Numbered from the stretch's first letter, positions 22,432-31,271 are shown. The stretch is DNA of 55,192 nucleotides from Paracraurococcus ruber (GCF_004353985.1 NZ_SMOA01000015.1:1-55192); one strand, 5' to 3'. Numbers and translations are program-made. The notes: generated by a model from the sequence alone, not told the origin.

Positions 22432-23326
22432 GAGGGCGCTGGGCCCCATCGTCTACCGGACCCCGACCGGGGCCGGATGGACCCGGGCGCCGTCCCACCG
22501 GACGCTGCTGCACGTGCCGGACGGGCCGATCCTTCGCCTGCAGGACACGCCGCCACAGGCGCCCGGCGACTACGCGGCGATCCGCCCGCCCACCTATGTG
22601 CATACCCTGGTGCTGGCGCTGGAGATGAAGGGGCGGCCCTTCGTCGTCGAACTGGCCGGCCGCGCCGTGCCGGTGCGCGGCGTCGCCAACGAGTTCTCCC
22701 TGCTGCCGGCCAGCTCCGACAGCGTCTGGCGAAACCTGCCGGGCGACGAGCTGACGCTGTTGCTGAACATGCCGGCCGGCTGGCTGCGGCAGCTGGCGGA
22801 ATGGCACGATGTCCCCCGGCCGGAGGCAGAGCCCGAGCCGCAGGTGGGCGCAACCTGGCCGGCGATGACGGCCCTGGCCGACATGATGCGCCAGGCCCGG
22901 CGGGACGGCATGGCCACGCCGGGCTTCGTCGAGCACTGGTCGGTCATGGCGGCGCTGAACCTGCTGCGCTTCCCGCTGCGGCGCCCGGCGAGGTCGGCCG
23001 GCTTGCCCCGCGTGGTGCTGCAGCGCGTGCTGGACCATATCGAGGCGAACCTCGCCGGCGATGTCGGTCTGGTGACCCTGGCCGGGGTGGCGGGCCTGTC
23101 GGCCTTCCATTTCGCCCGTGGCTTCCGCACCGCCATGGGCGTGCCGCCGCATGCCTATGTCCTGCAGCGCCGCGTCGCTCGCGGCAAGGCGCTGCTGGCC
23201 GACCGCAGCCTCGACCTCGCCACCATCGCGCTGATGGTCGGCTTCGCGCATCAGAGCCACTTCACCAACGCCTTCCGCCGCAGCGTCGGCATCCCGCCGG
23301 GCAGCTGGCGCCGGGCCCAGGGCTGA
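22424..23326 (+). CDS. AraC family transcriptional regulator (second of pair)
   Basis: 300 residues. The C-terminal AraC domain reads VTLAGVAGLSAFHFARGFRT and IALMVGFAHQSHFTNAFRR, ending VGIPPGSWRR. The N-terminal domain differs from that of its neighbour, so the two are not a recent duplication. ATG at 22424 overlaps the previous gene (ATGGGTGA). Signal and targets are unknown; the nearest candidates are the upstream ABC exporter or the two regulators themselves. Confidence 0.88.
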   Translation: MGERALGPIVYRTPTGAGWTRAPSHRTLLHVPDGPILRLQDTPPQAPGDYAAIRPPTYVHTLVLALEMKGRPFVVELAGRAVPVRGVANEFSLLPASSDSVWRNLPGDELTLLLNMPAGWLRQLAEWHDVPRPEAEPEPQVGATWPAMTALADMMRQARRDGMATPGFVEHWSVMAALNLLRFPLRRPARSAGLPRVVLQRVLDHIEANLAGDVGLVTLAGVAGLSAFHFARGFRTAMGVPPHAYVLQRRVARGKALLADRSLDLATIALMVGFAHQSHFTNAFRRSVGIPPGSWRRAQG

Positions 23327-23433
23327 AGCGGCCGGGCGCGGCGCCACGCGGGCGGCAACGTCGCGCGGGTCGCAGGTCCTGTCCGCCCCCGTTCGCGGCG
23401 CGGGGACGCCGCTTCGCCGCGTTGCGATCCGGG

Positions 23434-24474
23434 CTAGCCCTGGCCGGCCGCGCCCAGCCGCGCGTCCCGCCGCCCGCGATGCAGCAGCAGCGAGACGGCG
23501 AAGCAGAGGGCCAGCAGACCGGTGATGCCGAAGCCGGCATAGCCGAGCGGCGCGTCCAGGGCCTCCAACGCCTCCCAGAGCGGGCCGCGGAGATCCAGAT
23601 GCTCGCCGATCAGGCCGAGCACCTCCGCCCCGCCCACCCCCAGCGCCACGAAGACCGAGATGGCGGTGATGGCGAGGTTGTAGCGAAGCTTGCGCGCCGG
23701 CTCGACGAAGGCCCAGGCATAGGCGCGCGTCATCAGCACGCTGTCCGCCGTGTCAACCAGCGCCATGCCGGCGGTGAACAACACCGGGAAGACCATGACC
23801 TGCGCCGGCGCCTGCCAGGGCGACAGGCCCTGGGCCGCCTGGGCCGCGGAGATGCCGAGCAGCCCGACCGCGCTTGCCGTGTCGAAGCCGAGGCCGAAGA
23901 GCAGGCCCAGCGGGTACATGTGCCAGCCGCGCCGGATGCCGCCGAACAGCGGGCGGAAGACCCGCGCCAGCAGGCCATGCGCCGGCACGCCCTGCGCCTC
24001 GGTCGCCGCCGGCGCGCTTCGCCGGTCCTGCATCCCGCGCAGCAGCCGCAGCAGCAGCACCAGGTTGTACAGCCCGATGCCCAGCAGGAAGAGGCCGGAG
24101 ACCAGCGGGCCGATCACGCCGCCGACCTCCGCCACCATCGGCAGCCCGCCCTGCGCCGCACTGGTCGCGGCAACCACCGCGAGCGAGGCCAGCACCACCA
24201 CCGTCGAATGGCCGAGGGAGAACCACAGCCCGACCAGCTGCGCCGGCCGGCCTTCCTGCACCAGCTTGCGGACGACATTGTCGATGGCCGCGATGTGGTC
24301 GGCATCCACGGCATGGCGCAGGCCGAAGATCCAGGCGAGCAGCGCGGTGCCGAGCAGCGCCGGCTGGCCCGCGAACAGCGCCAGCGCCCAACCCCAGGCG
24401 GCCAGGTTGCCGAGGACGAGCAGGCCGAGGAGGACTGCAGTGCGGGGCCGGGGCGGCGCATCCGTGGCGGGCAT
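23434..24474 (-). CDS. nickel/cobalt permease (NiCoT, HoxN/NixA family)
   Basis: About 346 residues with roughly eight membrane helices. The family signature HX4DH is present as HAVDADH (residues 54-60 from the chosen start) in helix II, with LGFDTASAVGLLG in a later helix. These take up Ni2+ or Co2+ across the inner membrane. Two starts are possible, 24474 (MPATD) or 24492 (MQDG); each has a moderate purine-rich site upstream. The gene is divergent from the SDR gene, with a 200-bp interval. I see no cobalamin riboswitch or NikR-like palindrome there. Confidence 0.9.
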   Translation of the reverse strand: MPATDAPPRPRTAVLLGLLVLGNLAAWGWALALFAGQPALLGTALLAWIFGLRHAVDADHIAAIDNVVRKLVQEGRPAQLVGLWFSLGHSTVVVLASLAVVAATSAAQGGLPMVAEVGGVIGPLVSGLFLLGIGLYNLVLLLRLLRGMQDRRSAPAATEAQGVPAHGLLARVFRPLFGGIRRGWHMYPLGLLFGLGFDTASAVGLLGISAAQAAQGLSPWQAPAQVMVFPVLFTAGMALVDTADSVLMTRAYAWAFVEPARKLRYNLAITAISVFVALGVGGAEVLGLIGEHLDLRGPLWEALEALDAPLGYAGFGITGLLALCFAVSLLLHRGRRDARLGAAGQG

Positions 24475-24691
24475 GCGCGGCCCATCCTGCATCACACCCA
24501 CGCTTCCGCAGCCCCCATCCCGTCCGGCCGGGGCATTCTCAGGGCAGCGGGCGCGGTGCGCAATGAGGCGGCGCCGATGGCCCAGGCCGAAGACGGGCGG
24601 CTGCACGTCTCCGTGAGGTAACGGCGGCGGGGAACAGCGCCGCGCGCCTGGCGCTTCATCGCGGTCCCGCCCCGGTTGCGAAGGAACCGCC

Positions 24692-25498
24692 ATGCCCGAA
24701 GCCCTGCTCCGCGGCCAGACCGCCATCGTCACAGGCGGCAGTTCCGGCATCGGCGCCGCCGTCTGCCTGGGGCTTGCCGCGGCGGGTGCCGCGGTGGCGG
24801 TGAATTACCGCTCCGACCGCGATGCGGCCGAGGCGCTGGTGGCCCGGATCGCCGCGGCGGGCGGCCGGGCGGCGGCACTGCCCGCCGACGTGTCCCGGGA
24901 AGAGGATGTCGCGGCGCTGTTCCGCCACACGGAAGCGCGGCTCGGCCCGCCCGACATCGTCGTGGCCAATGCCGGGCTGCAGCGCGACGCCGCCATCGGC
25001 GAGATGACGCTGGCGCAGTGGCGGACCGTGCTGGACTCCAACCTGACGGGGCAATGGCTCTGCGCGCGGGAGGCGGTGCGGGCTTTCCGCCGCCGCGGTC
25101 CCCGGCCCGATCTCTCCCGCGCTCTCGGAAAGATCCTCTGCATGAGTTCGGTGCATGAGGTGATCCCCTGGGCGGGGCATGTGAACTATGCGGCGTCGAA
25201 GGGCGGCGTCGCCATGATGATGCGCAGCCTGGCGCAGGAACTGGCAGCCGAGCGCATCCGGGTGAACGCCATAGCCCCCGGCGCCATCCGCACCCCGATC
25301 AACCGCTCGGCCTGGGAAACCGCGGAGGCCGAGGCGAAGCTGCTGACGCTGATCCCCTATGGCCGGGTGGGAGAGCCGGAGGACATCGCCAAGGCGGCGG
25401 TCTGGCTCGCCTCGGACGAGTCCGACTATGTCACAGGCATCACCCTGACCGTGGATGGCGGCATGACGCTGTATCCCGGCTTCCAGGACAATGGCTGA
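24692..25498 (+). CDS. short-chain dehydrogenase/reductase (glucose 1-dehydrogenase-like)
   Basis: 268 residues. A classical SDR with cofactor motif TGGSSGIG (residues 14-21), NAG in the fourth strand, catalytic Ser in CMSSVHE, and Y166/K170 in NYAASKGG. The C-terminal DGGMTLYPGF is typical of proteins annotated as glucose 1-dehydrogenase, suggesting NAD(P)+-linked sugar oxidation, but SDR substrate cannot be assigned safely. The ribosome site GGAACC before the ATG is weak. It is convergent with the MpaB-like gene, with only a few bases between stops. Confidence 0.88.
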   Translation: MPEALLRGQTAIVTGGSSGIGAAVCLGLAAAGAAVAVNYRSDRDAAEALVARIAAAGGRAAALPADVSREEDVAALFRHTEARLGPPDIVVANAGLQRDAAIGEMTLAQWRTVLDSNLTGQWLCAREAVRAFRRRGPRPDLSRALGKILCMSSVHEVIPWAGHVNYAASKGGVAMMMRSLAQELAAERIRVNAIAPGAIRTPINRSAWETAEAEAKLLTLIPYGRVGEPEDIAKAAVWLASDESDYVTGITLTVDGGMTLYPGFQDNG

Positions 25499-25501
25499 GC
25501 C

Positions 25502-26395
25502 TCACGCCCCCAGGCGAGGCCGGCCGATCCAGGCCCGGTTGAGCGCGCGGGTCAGCGCATCCGGCTGCCGGCCGCGAAGGCGCGCCATCGCCTCTTGGGC
25601 CGGGCCGACCTGGCGCAGCCGCGCTGGCAGCAGGGGATAGAGGCGACGCAGCCGGGTCAGGACGCGCGCGGCGCGACGCTCCGCTGCCGGATCCCAGTCC
25701 AGGCCAAAGCCTTCGCGCAGATGCGGCGGCAGCAGGGACGCAGTGACCGCGCGGTACCAGCGCGGCGCCCGCAGCCAGGGGCGGCCGGCACCGGACAGGA
25801 CGCGGTGCGCCACGTGGCGGCCGGCAGGCGTGACGGAAAGCGTCGCCTGCACCGCGACCATCTCCCGCTGGAACGCGCCCCAGTCCGCCGGCAGCAGCGC
25901 GGGCGGCAGGCCGAACAGCGCGGCGAAGCGCAGGCTGTCGGCGTAGTAGGCGTCGCGCCCGGCCGGCGGCAGCGCCGGCAGCAGCAGGTCATGCGCCAGC
26001 AGCGCCGTGTCCGTCAGCGTCGCCCAGACCCAGCGCAGCGCCGCCGTGTCGTTCGCGCGATAGGCTGCACCGCCCGGCAGCGTCCCGCGCACCGCGCCAT
26101 GCCGGCGGTGCAGCGCCCGTGCCGCCGCCAGCGCCTGCGCCGCATCGCCGAAGACCAGCGCATAGGTGGTGCCGAAGGTGCGGTGGAAGCGGCCGACGGG
26201 GTCGGCCAGCGTCGTCGAGTGCTCCGCCACGCCGGCCGCGACCCAAGGATGCGCCAGTTGCAGCAGCAGCGCCCTTCCGGCGCCCAGGAAGACCGCCGCC
26301 TCCCGGTCCACCCGCCAGAGCAGCGAGGCCGGGCCGAACAGCCCGGCGGCGGGGTCGGGCGCCGCGTCGCGCAAGGCGGCGAGCGCGGCTTCCAT
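25502..26395 (-). CDS. oxygenase MpaB family protein (DUF2236)
   Basis: 297 residues. The stretch LLWRVDREAAVFLGAGRALLLQLAHPWVAAGV near the start, with its conserved QLAHP histidine, and the later FHRTFGTTYALVFGD are hallmarks of the DUF2236/MpaB family, heme-binding oxygenases related to latex-clearing protein and to MpaB of mycophenolic acid synthesis. The substrate here is unknown. The start at 26395 is chosen because upstream codons are Arg/Pro-rich and non-homologous. It ends 4 bp from the SDR stop, tail to tail. Confidence 0.82.
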   Translation of the reverse strand: MEAALAALRDAAPDPAAGLFGPASLLWRVDREAAVFLGAGRALLLQLAHPWVAAGVAEHSTTLADPVGRFHRTFGTTYALVFGDAAQALAAARALHRRHGAVRGTLPGGAAYRANDTAALRWVWATLTDTALLAHDLLLPALPPAGRDAYYADSLRFAALFGLPPALLPADWGAFQREMVAVQATLSVTPAGRHVAHRVLSGAGRPWLRAPRWYRAVTASLLPPHLREGFGLDWDPAAERRAARVLTRLRRLYPLLPARLRQVGPAQEAMARLRGRQPDALTRALNRAWIGRPRLGA

Positions 26396-26653
26396 TGCCG
26401 AAGCCGAGACCTCCGCCGACCCGCTCAGTGTTGCATCTCGCGCCGATACGGCCGCAGGCCGCGCTGCATCAGCGGCCGGTCCCCGCCTTGGCCGCAACCG
26501 CGATGATCCCCGGGACGGATGCCGCTGCCGCCGGGTGCGCCGGGCCGCGGCGGGACCCGCGCCAGGGCCAAGCGTGGCTGTGGCGCCCATCCGCGGGGAT
26601 CGGCCCGCGATCCAGTCCCGCATCGCCGGCCGGGCAGCCTTCGGGGCATGCGG

Positions 26654-27430
26654 TCACGTGCCGGTCCAGGCCATCGGCCGCTTGGCGAGGAAGGCCTGCA
26701 CGCCCTCCCGGAAGTCGTTGCTGGTGAAGCACATGGTCACCAGGTCGTCGCCATGCACCTGGCGGGCGGCCAGGCGCAGGCGGCGCATCGCCTCCTTGGT
26801 CGCGCGCAGGGTCAGCGGGGCATGGCCGGCAACGGTGCGCGCGAGTTCGGCGGCGCGGGCCTGCAACGCGGCATGGTCGGGCAACACCTCCGACACCATG
26901 CCGATGGCGCGCGCCTCCTCCGCCTCCACGAGCCGGGCGGTGTAGATGAGGTCGAGCACGCGGGCCGGCCCGATCAGCGCCGCGAGCCGCCCGTAATTCG
27001 CCATGGACAGGCAATTGCCCAGCGTCTTGGCGATCGGGAAGCCGAGGCGGAGATTGGCCGCGGCGATGCGCAGGTCGCACACCGCGGCGATGGCGGCGCC
27101 GCCGCCGGTGCAGGCGCCGGCGATGGCGGCGATGGTCGGCTTCGGACATTCCTCGAGCGCGACGAGGACGCGGTCTATGCGCTCCTCATAGGCCAGGGCG
27201 TCCTCGGGCGTGCGGAATTCGGTGAACTGGGAGATGTCGGTGCCAGCGGCGAAGGCCTTCTCCCCGGCGCCGGTGATGACGATGGCGCGCAGGGCGGCGT
27301 CCTCGCCGGCGGTGAGGGCGATCTGCCGCAGCCGCTCATACATCGGGAAGGTCAGCGCATTGCGCGCCTGCGGGCGGTTCAGCGTGACGAAGCCGATGCC
27401 GTCGCGGATCTCGTAGAGCAGCTCGTCCAT
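26654..27430 (-). CDS. enoyl-CoA hydratase/isomerase family protein (crotonase fold)
   Basis: 258 residues. Crotonase hallmarks are present: the oxyanion-hole region FAAGTDISQF and IAGACTGGGAAIAAVCDLRIA. The two glutamates that hydrate the double bond in classical enoyl-CoA hydratase are not visible: the first position reads GGAAIA and the second region reads FPIAKTLG. The chemistry may therefore differ (isomerase, hydrolase or other). It is divergent from a CaiB-type CoA transferase across 114 bp, suggesting they act on the same acyl-CoA. Confidence 0.88.
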   Translation of the reverse strand: MDELLYEIRDGIGFVTLNRPQARNALTFPMYERLRQIALTAGEDAALRAIVITGAGEKAFAAGTDISQFTEFRTPEDALAYEERIDRVLVALEECPKPTIAAIAGACTGGGAAIAAVCDLRIAAANLRLGFPIAKTLGNCLSMANYGRLAALIGPARVLDLIYTARLVEAEEARAIGMVSEVLPDHAALQARAAELARTVAGHAPLTLRATKEAMRRLRLAARQVHGDDLVTMCFTSNDFREGVQAFLAKRPMAWTGT

Positions 27431-27544
27431 GGCGGACCTCCCCAAGGGTGGCGCCCATTGGTGCCGGGGGCGGCGGCGGTTATCAAGGGCGGCGACCGAC
27501 AAGGGGCGGCCGGCCGATGGCGGGGCGCCAAGGGAGACCGAGAG

Positions 27545-28717
27545 ATGCTGCCGCTGGCCCGCTTCACCGTGCTCGACCTCACCCGCGTCCGTTCCGGCCC
27601 CACCTGCGTGCGGCAGCTGGCGGACTGGGGCGCCAATGTCATCAAGATCGAGGCGCCGGAGGAGATCGATGCCGGCAGCGGCATGGGCGGCGACCGGCAC
27701 GGGCCGGATTTCCAGCATGTGCATCGCAACAAGCGCGGCATCACGCTGAACCTGAAGCACCCGGACGGCCTCGCGCTGTTCCGGCGCATGGTGGCCAAGG
27801 CAGATGTGGTGGTGGAGAATTACCGCCCCGACGTGAAGGACCGGCTGGGGATCGGCTACGACGCGCTGGCGGCGATCAACCCGCGCATCGTCCTTGGCTC
27901 CATCAGCGGCTTCGGCCAGACCGGGCCCTATGCCAGGCGGCCGGGCTTCGACCAGATCGCCCAGGGCATGGGCGGGCTGATGAGCGTGACAGGCCTGCCG
28001 GGCCAGGGCCCGGTGCGGGTCGGCATCCCGGTCGCGGACCTCACGGCGGGGCTCTACACCGCCATCGGCATCCTGGTGGCGCTGCTGGAACGCGAGCAGA
28101 CCGGCAAGGGCCGCTGGGTGCATACCAGCCTGCTGGAAGCCATGGTGGCGATGATGGATTTCCAGGCGACGCGCTGGACCATGAAGGGCGAGGTGCCGCA
28201 GCAGGCGGGCAACGACCACCCGACAACGGTGCCGACCGGCCTGTTCCGCACCAGGGACGGGCTGATGAACCTGGCCGGCGGCGGGCAGGAGATGTGGCGG
28301 CGGATCGTCGAGACGCTGGGGATCGAGGAGCAGGCCCAGGACCCCGCCTTCGCCACGGACAAGACCCGCGCGCAGAATCGGGCGAGGACCAACGCCCTGC
28401 TGCAATCGGTGCTGGAGACCGACACCAGTGCCAGCTGGATCGAGAAGCTGAACCGCGCCGGCGTGCCCGCCGGCCCGGTCTATGCCATGGACCAGGTCTT
28501 CGCCGACCCGCAGGTGAAGCACCTGGGTTTGGAATGGGCGGTGGAGAGCCCGGCGCTCGGCGCGGTGACCCTGGTGCGGGCGCCCATGAATCTGGACGGC
28601 GTGGCCCCGCCCCGGCGCCCGACGCCGGAACGCGGCGAGCACACGGCCGAGGTGTTGTCGGAGTTCGGCGTGACGGCGGAGGAACTGGCGGCGCTGCAGG
28701 CCAAGGGCGCGGTCTAG
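27545..28717 (+). CDS. CaiB/BaiF family (class III) CoA transferase
   Basis: 390 residues. Family III CoA transferases move CoA between carboxylic acids. The N-terminal VLDLTRVRSGPTCVRQLADWGA, the KRGITLNLKHPDG segment and VVVENYRPDVKDRLG are typical. The catalytic aspartate is D165 in GIPVADLTAG. The start at 27545 has GGGAGACCGAGAG upstream. The donor and acceptor cannot be named; formyl-CoA or succinyl-CoA types share these motifs. It is divergent from the crotonase-fold gene and convergent with the chlorite-dismutase homologue. Confidence 0.9.
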   Translation: MLPLARFTVLDLTRVRSGPTCVRQLADWGANVIKIEAPEEIDAGSGMGGDRHGPDFQHVHRNKRGITLNLKHPDGLALFRRMVAKADVVVENYRPDVKDRLGIGYDALAAINPRIVLGSISGFGQTGPYARRPGFDQIAQGMGGLMSVTGLPGQGPVRVGIPVADLTAGLYTAIGILVALLEREQTGKGRWVHTSLLEAMVAMMDFQATRWTMKGEVPQQAGNDHPTTVPTGLFRTRDGLMNLAGGGQEMWRRIVETLGIEEQAQDPAFATDKTRAQNRARTNALLQSVLETDTSASWIEKLNRAGVPAGPVYAMDQVFADPQVKHLGLEWAVESPALGAVTLVRAPMNLDGVAPPRRPTPERGEHTAEVLSEFGVTAEELAALQAKGAV

Positions 28718-28719
28718 TG

Positions 28720-28808
28720 TGCTGTCCGCCCCGTTCGCGGTCCTTGGCGGGGCGGAGCAGAAGGCCAGTGGCAACAAGAACTGGTGGACCGAACCGAAGG
28801 GCGCCGCC
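28720..28808 (-). repeat. interspersed repeat family 2, copy 2
   Basis: Lies between the convergent CoA transferase and chlorite-dismutase genes. Its minus-strand start matches the start of copy 1 (890-911) at 20 of 22 positions, with about 74 percent identity over 47 bases. Its hairpin is 9 bp, TCCGCCCCG/CGGGGCGGA (28725-28733 with 28748-28756), unlike the copy 1 stem in sequence but at the same place. It may serve as a shared bidirectional transcript end. Confidence 0.55.
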
Positions 28809-28835
28809 ATGGGCGGCGGACATTGCTTCGGGCGG

Positions 28836-29384
28836 CTAGCGCGCCAGCCGCACCTCCACCTCGTGCTGCACCCAGCGCCATTCCTCGGTTGCGCGCAGGC
28901 GGGCCAGCAGGTGGTCGAACGCCGCCTCGTGCTCCGGCGCGTATTCGAACCAGGTGAGGAAGTCGAAGGGCTCCCCGAGGTCGCGGGCATGGATCAGGCG
29001 GCGGGCGACGGCCGGCAGGTAGTCCAGCCCGATGGCGATGTGGCGCGACTGCTCCTCGAGGATCGCGCGGCGGGCATCCTGCGCCAGATCCCACCAGGCC
29101 GGCGTCTTGCGGATCGGGATTAGGCAGGCGCACGTCGCCTCGACCCGCCCCAGCCCGGCCTGCATGCCGGCCAGCCTGCGGCGCTCCGCCTCGACGGTGT
29201 AGCGGATGTGGCTGGTGACGCCGCGCAGGCACCAAGCGGCGTCGGCGGGCACGGGGGCCGCGCCTTCCAGCATCGCAAGCCGCCCGGCGGCGGGCAGCGG
29301 GGCGCCGATCGGGGCAGCGATGCGGGTGATCCGCCAGGGGCCTTCGGCGCCGGCGACCATGGCAATCGGAAGCGGGGCGGGCAT
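28836..29384 (-). CDS. chlorite dismutase family heme protein, short type
   Basis: 182 residues. The C-terminal half, with YLPAVARRLIHARDLGEPFD and FLTWFEYAPE, is the Cld signature, and the length fits the short dimeric clade such as the Nitrobacter enzyme (about 183 residues). The family's proximal heme ligand and distal arginine are 13 residues apart; here H115 (in EEQSRHIAIG) and R128 (in PAVARRL) have that spacing. HemQ-type proteins carry another residue at the distal position. The sequence is therefore compatible with real chlorite decomposition to chloride and O2, which is not proven. Confidence 0.88.
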   Translation of the reverse strand: MPAPLPIAMVAGAEGPWRITRIAAPIGAPLPAAGRLAMLEGAAPVPADAAWCLRGVTSHIRYTVEAERRRLAGMQAGLGRVEATCACLIPIRKTPAWWDLAQDARRAILEEQSRHIAIGLDYLPAVARRLIHARDLGEPFDFLTWFEYAPEHEAAFDHLLARLRATEEWRWVQHEVEVRLAR

Positions 29385-29476
29385 GCCGCAACGCTATCGG
29401 TTGCGGCACCGCCCGGCCAGGGCGTGCGCCACCCCGCTTGCGTCGCTATGCTGCCGCGCGGCGAGAGGAGGCGGCG

Positions 29477-30067
29477 ATGGACGGCGACCGGCCGAGCCTG
29501 CTGGAACGGGCCCCCGGGGTGCGGCGGCACCGGCTGGACATGCGCGACGACTACCGCATGGCCGAGATCGGGATCCTGACGCGGGAGGACCGGGTCGAGC
29601 TGATCGACGGGGAGATTGTCGAGACGGCGCCCATCGGCAGCGGCCATGGCGGTGCGGTGAACGCGTTGAACGACCGGCTGAACCGGTTGGTCGGAGAACG
29701 GGCGCCGGTCTCCGTGCAGGGGGCGCTGCGCCTGTCTGACACCAGCGAGCCGCAGCCCGATATCCTGCTGCTGCACCCGCGCGCCGATTTCGACCGCACG
29801 GCCCATCCCACCGCCGCCGACGTCCTTCTGCTGGTCGAGGTGCCGCGGAGCAGCCTCGCCTATGGTCGCCGGGTCAAGCTGCCGCTCTATGCCCGGCACG
29901 CCGTGCCGGAGGTCTGGATCGTCAACATCGCAGAAGGCGTTATCGAAGTGTACCGCACCCCGCAGGACGAGACCTATACGGACACCGCCACCGCCGCCCT
30001 CGGCGCCACCCGGGAACCCCTGCTGCTGCCCGGCCTCTCCATCGCGGTGGCGGAGGTGCTCGGCTGA
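29477..30067 (+). CDS. Uma2 family (DUF820) restriction-endonuclease-fold protein
   Basis: 196 residues. The Uma2 pattern is clear: VELIDGEIVE, then PQPDILLL, then LLLVEVPRSS and KLPLYARHAVPEVWIVN. The fold is that of PD-(D/E)XK nucleases, with the acidic residues of PQPD and VEV as the likely metal site. The role of Uma2 proteins is poorly known; they are widespread in cyanobacteria and some proteobacteria. GAGAGGAGG precedes the ATG at 29477. The stop and the next gene's start share one base (TGATG), so it is coupled to the tartrate dehydratase gene. Confidence 0.88.
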   Translation: MDGDRPSLLERAPGVRRHRLDMRDDYRMAEIGILTREDRVELIDGEIVETAPIGSGHGGAVNALNDRLNRLVGERAPVSVQGALRLSDTSEPQPDILLLHPRADFDRTAHPTAADVLLLVEVPRSSLAYGRRVKLPLYARHAVPEVWIVNIAEGVIEVYRTPQDETYTDTATAALGATREPLLLPGLSIAVAEVLG

Positions 30068-31245
30068 TGCGCATCGCCTCGGTCCGCGACGGCGTCGTCC
30101 CGATCGCCTCCGCCATCGCCAATGCCTATATCGACTTCTCCAAGATGACTGCGAGCGTGGTCGCGGTGACGGTGGAGGACGGCCAGGGTCGCAGCGCCAC
30201 CGGCTACGGCTTCAACAGCAATGGCCGCTACGCCCAGCCCGGCCTGCTGCGGGAACGCTTCATCCCGCGCCTGCTGGAGACGCCCGAGGCGGCGCTGGTC
30301 CATGCCGATGGCGGGCTGGAACCGGCCGGCGCCTGGGCCAGCATGATGCGGAACGAGAAGCCGGGCGGCCATGGCGACCGCAGCGTCGCGGTCGGCGTGC
30401 TGGACATGGCGCTGTGGGATGCCGCGGCCAAGCTGGCCGGCAGGCCTCTCTGGCGGCTGCTGGCGGACCGCTACCGCGCGGGGGAGGCCGATGACAGCGC
30501 CTGGATCTACGCCGCCGGCGGCTACTACTACCCCGGCAAGGGCCTTGCCGAGCTGCTGGCCGAGATGCAGCGCTATCTCGACCTTGGCTATTCGGTGGTG
30601 AAGATGAAGATCGGTGGCGCCCCCGGCACGCCGATCAAGGACGCGCTGAAGCTCGACCTGCAGCGGATTGAGGCGGTGCTGGGCCTGCTGGGCGGCGACG
30701 GCTCGCGTCTCTGCGTCGACGTGAATGGCCGCTTCGGCCTGCATGCCGCGCTGGCCTACGGCGCCGCGCTCGCCCCCTATCGCCTCCGCTGGTACGAGGA
30801 GCCGCTGGACCCGCTGGACTACGCCACGCATGCGACGCTGGCCGAGCATTACAGCGCGCCGATCGCGACCGGCGAGAACCTGTTCAGCATGCAGGACTGC
30901 CGCAACCTGATCCGGCATGGCGGCCTTAGGCCGGACCGGGACATCCTGCAGTTCGACCCGGCCCTGTCCTACGGGCTGGTCGAGTATCTCCGCACCCTGA
31001 CGATGCTGCAGGAGCATGGCTGGTCGCCGCGGCGCTGCGTGCCGCATGGCGGGCACCAGTTCGCGCTGAACATCGCGGTCGGGCTCGGCCTCGGCGGGAA
31101 TGAGAGCTACCCGGAGGTCTTCGCCCCCTTCGGCGGCTTCGCCGATGCGACCCCGGTGCAGGACAGCCGCATCCGCATGCCGGATATCCCCGGCATCGGC
31201 TTCGAGGCGAAGGCGGCGCTCTGGGCGGTGCTGCGGGACCTGTAG
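30067..31245 (+). CDS. D-tartrate dehydratase-like enolase superfamily enzyme
   Basis: 392 residues, matching the remembered Bradyrhizobium TarD (about 389 residues) along the whole length. Shared stretches include NAYIDFSKMT, GYGFNSNGRY, NEKPGGHGDRSVAVG, YAAGGYYYPGKG, ATGENLFS and CVPHGGHQ. The catalytic bases would be K181 in VVKMKIGG and H327 in PHGGHQ; metal ligands lie around VDVNGRF, WYEEPLD and ATGEN. The reaction would be D-tartrate to oxaloacetate. Its ATG overlaps the Uma2 stop by one base. No tartrate transporter is nearby. Confidence 0.88.
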   Translation: MRIASVRDGVVPIASAIANAYIDFSKMTASVVAVTVEDGQGRSATGYGFNSNGRYAQPGLLRERFIPRLLETPEAALVHADGGLEPAGAWASMMRNEKPGGHGDRSVAVGVLDMALWDAAAKLAGRPLWRLLADRYRAGEADDSAWIYAAGGYYYPGKGLAELLAEMQRYLDLGYSVVKMKIGGAPGTPIKDALKLDLQRIEAVLGLLGGDGSRLCVDVNGRFGLHAALAYGAALAPYRLRWYEEPLDPLDYATHATLAEHYSAPIATGENLFSMQDCRNLIRHGGLRPDRDILQFDPALSYGLVEYLRTLTMLQEHGWSPRRCVPHGGHQFALNIAVGLGLGGNESYPEVFAPFGGFADATPVQDSRIRMPDIPGIGFEAKAALWAVLRDL

Positions 31246-31271
31246 CCTCAGGCCGCGACCGCGCCGGAACA

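Noticed and set aside
23378-23400. CTGTCCGCCCCCGTTCGCGG resembles the hairpin part of repeat family 2 copy 2
   Set aside because: Only about 19 bases match and the conserved core of the family is missing; likely chance in GC-rich sequence.
24493-24691. GGAGACGTGC in the divergent region of the nickel/cobalt permease resembles a box of the cobalamin riboswitch
   Set aside because: The remaining conserved riboswitch elements and their spacing are absent, and the interval is too short for the whole structure.
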